A program made the translations under genes and the position numbers. Below, in pieces: positions 14,123-17,340 of a stretch of 17,340 nucleotides of DNA (positions are counted from its first letter, which is position 1; every line of letters begins with the position of its first letter). The notes under the pieces are model-generated. The model had not been told where the DNA came from, ran no database searches, and saw only the letters and a list, made by a program, of their open reading frames with translations. Where the stretch lies: NCBI GenBank assembly GCA_030917125.1, contig JAUPVH010000019.1, forward strand, positions 1 through 17,340. The letters run 5' to 3'. Source of the stretch: Patescibacteria group bacterium (lineage in GTDB: Bacteria; Patescibacteriota; Saccharimonadia; CAILAD01; GCA-016700035).

Positions 14123-15709
14123 ATGGCAGAAGTACTACCAGAGATTGAGGCATTTGCTCGAATTAAGGTAATTGGTATCGGTGGTGGCGGTGGTAATTCA
14201 CTCAATCGCATGATTCAATCCAAGATTCGAGGTATTGAATTTATTGCCATCAATACTGACGCTCAAGCGCTTCACTACAGTCAGGCGAATAAAAAGATTC
14301 ATATTGGTAAAGAAACGACGCGCGGTTTAGGCGCTGGTGCCAATCCGGAAATAGGTGCGCAGGCTGCAGAGGAGAATGAAGACGAGATATACGCAGCGCT
14401 CAAAAATTCGGAGATGGTCTTCATCACCACCGGTGAAGGTGGTGGAACTGGTTCTGGGGCTGCTCCGGTCGTTGCTCAAATTGCTCGAGATATCGGTGCA
14501 TTAACGGTGGGGATTGTGACTCGACCTTTCCGGTTTGAAGGTGATCGTCGTCGCAAGATTGCTGAAGAGGGTATCCAACGCCTGAAAGAAAAAGTCGACA
14601 CGCTCATTGTGATACCTAATGATCGAATTTTACAGATTATTGATCGCAAGACTTCACTTTTGGATGCTTTTGCGACGGTTGATGACATATTGCGGCAGGG
14701 TGTACAGGGTATTTCTGATCTTATTACCGTAAATGGATTGGTGAATCTCGACTTTGCGGACGTAGAGGCTATTATGCGTGATGCTGGGTCGGCATTAATG
14801 GGAATTGGTGTAGGTAATGGAGATAATCGAGCGGTTGATGCGGTGAAGCAAGCCATCGATAGTCCGCTCTTAGAGGTTTCAATACAGGGTGCGAAGGGCG
14901 TGATGATCAACTTTACTGGTGGTCGCGATATGGGTATGCACGAAATTGAAGAAGCCGCCCAGTTGGTCCACAATGCTGTCGATACTGATGCCAATATTAT
15001 CTGGGGTATGGTTATCGATGAGAATATGAACAATGAAATCAAGGTTACGCTGGTGGCAACTGGATTTGAACCTGAGCGTGGAGAACGTGGTGGAGCCCTC
15101 TTTGGTGGTGTTCCGCAGGCGATTGTTCAGCGTAATATTGGGGATTTAGCTGATGAACACGATGCTAGCCAAGAGGCACCCGTGGAGGCGATGGGCACCC
15201 CGCAGCCACTGCAGCCAGTAGCTCGGGAGGCGGAATTAGATTCCGTGCTCCGTGAGCAACCCGAGGCATTTACGGGTATCCAGCGTGAGCCTGAAATGGC
15301 CCCCGCGGTTCGAGAGGAAGATGAGCTCTTATCATTTGTAGCAAATGAACCAAGAGTGCGTGAGGATGCTTTAATTAGCCGGGATCCGCTGGTATCGGCA
15401 AAGCCAGAAGTAACTGTGCGCGAGCGGCAAGACATGAATGCGACATCCGAGACACCACAGTCGCTGTTTGACGAACCAATCAAGCCATTTGATCGCGAGC
15501 CAGTTGAGGAGCTGACTTCGGAAGCAATTGCGCCCAAGCGCAAGGTTGAAGCCAAGCTCGAGGAGGAGCCAAAACCGATTGTGAAGACCCTTTCATCAAG
15601 GTTTGACGCAGATGAAGAGGATGATTTTGATAAGCCAGCCTACTTGCGCAAGGGAGTTAAGCTGGAAAGCTCGATTATTGAGGTTTCAGATCCTTCAGAT
15701 AAGAAGTAA
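14123..15709 (+). CDS. ftsZ: Cell division protein FtsZ with long acidic C-terminal tail
   Basis: FtsZ is the tubulin-like GTPase that forms the division ring. The 528-residue protein has the N-terminal GTP-binding loop IGIGGGGGNSLNRM (17-30) and the tubulin signature GGGTGSG (106-112). The T7 synergy loop is NLDFAD (208-213), and the core ends near residue 318 (VTLVATGFEPER). A roughly 185-residue Glu/Pro/Arg-rich linker follows, probably disordered. KPAYLRKGVKL (504-514) matches the conserved C-terminal peptide that binds FtsA, with 14 further residues behind it. The linker is much longer than the roughly 50 residues in E. coli. The signature reads TTGEGGGTGSG, where most FtsZ have TAGMGGGTGTG. 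Upstream are a strong promoter, a structured leader and one of the few good Shine-Dalgarno sequences in the window. nrdR follows 24 nt later. Confidence 0.95.
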   Translation: MAEVLPEIEAFARIKVIGIGGGGGNSLNRMIQSKIRGIEFIAINTDAQALHYSQANKKIHIGKETTRGLGAGANPEIGAQAAEENEDEIYAALKNSEMVFITTGEGGGTGSGAAPVVAQIARDIGALTVGIVTRPFRFEGDRRRKIAEEGIQRLKEKVDTLIVIPNDRILQIIDRKTSLLDAFATVDDILRQGVQGISDLITVNGLVNLDFADVEAIMRDAGSALMGIGVGNGDNRAVDAVKQAIDSPLLEVSIQGAKGVMINFTGGRDMGMHEIEEAAQLVHNAVDTDANIIWGMVIDENMNNEIKVTLVATGFEPERGERGGALFGGVPQAIVQRNIGDLADEHDASQEAPVEAMGTPQPLQPVAREAELDSVLREQPEAFTGIQREPEMAPAVREEDELLSFVANEPRVREDALISRDPLVSAKPEVTVRERQDMNATSETPQSLFDEPIKPFDREPVEELTSEAIAPKRKVEAKLEEEPKPIVKTLSSRFDADEEDDFDKPAYLRKGVKLESSIIEVSDPSDKK

Positions 15710-15733
15710 GGTGATTGCGAATAAGGAGGGGTA

Positions 15734-16195
15734 GTGCGCTGTCCTCAGTGTAAGTCAAAGAATAGTCGAGTAGTTGAATCGCGCGACGTTGAGGATGCTG
15801 GCGCAATCCGAAGGCGTCGAGAATGTGAAAGCTGTACTCACCGGTTTACGACCTATGAGCGATTAGAGTTGCCACGCTTACTTATCATTAAAAAAAATGG
15901 TGAGCGGGAGCTATATAGCCGTGATAAATTAGCGGCTGGCATCTACCGAGCTTGTGAAAAACGACCGGTAGATTCAGAGCGTATAGAAAAGTTGTTATCG
16001 GAAATTGAGCGTGAACTCTATAGTTTGGGAGAAGCGGAGATTACCAGCGGTGAAGTTGGAGAGCTGGTGATGAGAGGGCTTGCGGAGCTGGATGACGTGG
16101 CCTACGTACGGTTTGCGAGTGTGTACAGGAGCTTTACGAGTATCGAAAGCTTTGAGAAAGCCTTACAGCAAATTAAGCGGCATCGGAAAAATTAG
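15734..16195 (+). CDS. nrdR: Transcriptional repressor NrdR
   Basis: NrdR senses ATP/dATP and represses ribonucleotide reductase genes, linking dNTP supply to replication. The 153-residue protein is typical. It has an N-terminal zinc ribbon with C3, C6, C31 and C34 (MRCPQCKSKN and ECESCTHRF), the arginine patch RRRRE, and an ATP-cone domain (about 47-137) beginning PRLLIIKKNGERELYSRDKL. VAYVRFASVYRSF is the conserved end of the domain. It starts with GTG at 15734, supported by a near-perfect Shine-Dalgarno AAGGAGGGG (15723-15731). It lies 24 nt after ftsZ and probably shares its mRNA. No nrd gene is in the window, and I see no convincing NrdR box (paired 16-bp sites ACAC-N8-GTGT). Confidence 0.95.
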   Translation: MRCPQCKSKNSRVVESRDVEDAGAIRRRRECESCTHRFTTYERLELPRLLIIKKNGERELYSRDKLAAGIYRACEKRPVDSERIEKLLSEIERELYSLGEAEITSGEVGELVMRGLAELDDVAYVRFASVYRSFTSIESFEKALQQIKRHRKN

Positions 16196-16238
16196 TATAG
16201 CTAGAAATTTACCCAAGCTTCAGCGTATGATGGATAGC

Positions 16239-16511
16239 ATGAAGGTTATGTTTTATGGTAAGCCTGACACGGTTTTACAAAACCGTGAGTATCAACGGCT
16301 GATTACGGAGACGAAAAATCAGTTAGGTGATGATGTCGTGGAGATTAGAGATGCTGTGAGCCGAGACTCTGTGAATCAGATGGAGATTTACCAAATAGTC
16401 AAAACTCCGGCCGTACTTATTGCGCGCGAGGACGGATCGCCAGTTGCGATGTGGCAGCACACACTGCCGACCATATCCGATATTGGGTATTACTACCAAT
16501 CTGACCGTTAG
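16239..16511 (+). CDS. Small thioredoxin-fold protein lacking the CxxC motif
   Basis: The 90-residue product begins MKVMFYGKP, a first beta strand, and continues with a helix (NREYQRLITETKNQ), a second strand (DVVEIRDAV) and IYQIVKTPAVLIAREDGSP. The TPA corresponds to the cis-proline loop of thioredoxins, and MWQHTLPTISDIGYYY completes the fold. The active-site CxxC is absent, with no cysteine at all, so it cannot act as a dithiol reductase. Function is unknown. Similar CxxC-less proteins starting MKV and containing IVQYPAIL occur in Saccharibacteria as far as I recall, which favours the start at 16239; ATGs at 16227 and 16230 are alternatives. An open frame reaches back to 16080 inside nrdR but is clearly a shadow there. 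It follows nrdR by about 40 nt and may belong to the ftsZ-nrdR transcript. Confidence 0.7.
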   Translation: MKVMFYGKPDTVLQNREYQRLITETKNQLGDDVVEIRDAVSRDSVNQMEIYQIVKTPAVLIAREDGSPVAMWQHTLPTISDIGYYYQSDR

Positions 16512-16536
16512 CTAAAATGCTTATTGGCTCTGGGTA

Positions 16537-16566
16537 TTGCCGAAAACAGGGCGAAAGCGCTACAAT
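16537..16566 (+). promoter_or_regulatory. ileS promoter, predicting a leaderless mRNA
   Basis: TTGCCG (16537-16542) and TACAAT (16561-16566) are 18 nt apart. The ileS ATG (16574) lies only 7 nt beyond the -10 box, so the transcript should start at the start codon. No Shine-Dalgarno is present, and no T-box leader can be fitted in this gap. Confidence 0.55.
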
Positions 16567-16573
16567 AACAGAT

Positions 16574-17340
16574 ATGAATACGTCACAAAAATCTGCTCTC
16601 TCGCAAGAAGAAGAGCGAATTTTAAACTTTTGGCAGGAAAATGATATTTTTGCTCGTTCTATCGCGCAACGCGAGGGAGCTGAACGCTATGTTTTCTACG
16701 ATGGTCCTCCATTTGCAAATGGCTTGCCGCATTTGGGCCATATGCTCACGTCTGGCTTGAAGGATGCCATTACGCGTTATCAGACAATGCGTGGAAAATA
16801 TGTTCCACGTCGCTTTGGCTGGGACTGCCATGGTTTGCCTCCAGAGATGCTCGCCGAAAAAGAGCTGGGGATATCTGGCAAAAAAGCAATCAAGGAATAT
16901 GGCATAGAGAATTTTGTCGGATATTGCCGAGATTCAGTGCTGCGGTTTAGTAGTGAGTGGCACGAATATGTAAATCGTTTGGGGCGCTGGGTGGATTTTG
17001 CCGACGATTATCGGACCATGGACCAAGACTACATGGAATCGGTTCTGTGGGCGTTTTCGGAGCTGCATAAGAAAGGACTCATTTACGAGGGCGAACGGGT
17101 AGTACCGTATAGCTATGGGGCGCAGACGGCTCTGTCTAATTTTGAGACACGCCAAGATGATAGCTATCGTGATCGCGAAGATCTCACGGCAACCGTGCGT
17201 TTTAAGCTAGCTGATGGCCGATTCCTGTTGGGCTGGACGACAACTCCTTGGACGTTGCCCGCAAATATGCTCTTAGCGGTCAATGAGTCGATTCGCTACG
17301 TAGAAATGCATTCTGATGAAGAGGTGGTGGTGTTAGCCGA
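16574..17340 (+). CDS. ileS: Isoleucyl-tRNA synthetase, N-terminal part (truncated by window edge)
   Basis: IleRS charges tRNA-Ile. The first 255 residues are visible and the rest lies beyond the window. The class I HIGH motif is HLGH (53-56) in GLPHLGHMLTSGLKD. RFGWDCHGLPPE and LGRWVDFADDYRTMD follow. The start of the CP1 editing domain is seen at GWTTTPWTLPAN (220-231). These motifs, especially GLPHxGH and the GRWxDFxxDYxTMD segment followed by SNFE, match the eukaryote-like type 2 IleRS rather than the E. coli type. Type 2 enzymes are known for reduced mupirocin sensitivity; whether that applies here is inference. The start at 16574 runs straight into the conserved N-terminal helix (EEERILNFWQENDIF). 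Confidence 0.93.
   Translation, partial: MNTSQKSALSQEEERILNFWQENDIFARSIAQREGAERYVFYDGPPFANGLPHLGHMLTSGLKDAITRYQTMRGKYVPRRFGWDCHGLPPEMLAEKELGISGKKAIKEYGIENFVGYCRDSVLRFSSEWHEYVNRLGRWVDFADDYRTMDQDYMESVLWAFSELHKKGLIYEGERVVPYSYGAQTALSNFETRQDDSYRDREDLTATVRFKLADGRFLLGWTTTPWTLPANMLLAVNESIRYVEMHSDEEVVVLA

Noticed and set aside
14476..15042. A 188-codon minus-strand open frame opposite ftsZ, and another at 15127-15555
   Set aside because: The translations are low-complexity Ser/Ile/Arg-rich mirrors of ftsZ codons with no motif; ftsZ itself is unambiguous.
16080..16238. N-terminal extension of the thioredoxin-fold protein back to 16080
   Set aside because: It overlaps the real nrdR coding sequence in another frame and has no domain content.
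1..17340. UGA recoded as glycine (Gracilibacteria/Absconditabacteria code)
   Set aside because: secD, dgkA, adk and map end properly at UGA, and no core gene has an internal UGA.
1..17340. CRISPR arrays, tRNA or rRNA genes, insertion sequences, prophage
   Set aside because: No direct repeat series, cloverleaf, transposase or phage motif was seen; the gaps between genes are too short for most of these.

Overview
The window looks like a chromosomal core segment of a bacterium with a small, dense genome. The best guess is Patescibacteria (Candidate Phyla Radiation), with Saccharibacteria the likeliest class. That placement is inferred from the style of several proteins: short SecD/SecF, a short-LID adenylate kinase, a eukaryote-like isoleucyl-tRNA synthetase, a pilin-like C-terminal domain of a kind common in CPR proteomes, and a CPR-style ArsR/MarR-like winged-helix protein. 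It would need a ribosomal-protein or 16S tree to confirm. UGA ends secD, dgkA, adk and map, so it is a stop codon here and the UGA-Gly code of Gracilibacteria/Absconditabacteria does not apply.

Layout, left to right. A 5'-complete but 3'-truncated priA runs leftwards out of the window (1616 to 1). It diverges from the protein-export pair secD-secF (1721-3987). Convergent to secF is a minus-strand gene of unknown role (5256-4003), coding for a zinc ribbon, a long disordered region, one membrane helix and a pilin-like domain. It diverges from a small winged-helix regulator (5415-5687), which is followed 1 nt later by a 57-codon ORF (5689-5862). Next come recJ and rel (overlapping by 11 nt, 5886-9726), then rpsU. 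After rpsU lies a tightly packed cassette yqeY-ybeY-dgkA-adk-map (9988-12539) in which successive genes overlap by 4 or 13 nt. A probable AT-rich terminator follows map. The division genes ftsA (12657-13898) and ftsZ (14123-15709) each have their own promoter. nrdR follows ftsZ behind a very strong Shine-Dalgarno, then comes a small thioredoxin-fold protein without CxxC. ileS starts at 16574 and runs off the right edge.

How the genes fit together. Nearly everything is housekeeping: replication restart and repair (PriA, RecJ), export (SecDF), stringent response (Rel), ribosome and protein maturation (S21, YbeY, MetAP, IleRS, YqeY), lipid-carrier recycling (DgkA/UdpK), nucleotide balance (Adk, NrdR) and division (FtsA, FtsZ). 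The clearest non-core element is the zinc-ribbon/pilin-like membrane protein and the winged-helix/57-aa pair facing it.

Regulatory reading. Several sigma70-like promoters can be read directly. Three of them (recJ, rpsU, ileS) place the -10 box only 7-9 nt before the start codon, which predicts leaderless or near-leaderless mRNAs. The ftsZ upstream region is the opposite: a roughly 90-nt leader with clustered TGTG/CACA inverted repeats, a bulged hairpin, a strong Shine-Dalgarno and a 20-codon in-frame upstream ORF ending one base before the ftsZ start codon.

The only gene-free stretch above 200 bases is 13899-14122, described below; none reaches 300. I see no tRNA, rRNA, CRISPR array, insertion sequence or prophage gene. 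I did not find a clearly new multi-gene system; the best candidates for something undescribed are the zinc-ribbon/pilin-like protein with its divergent neighbours and the ftsZ leader.
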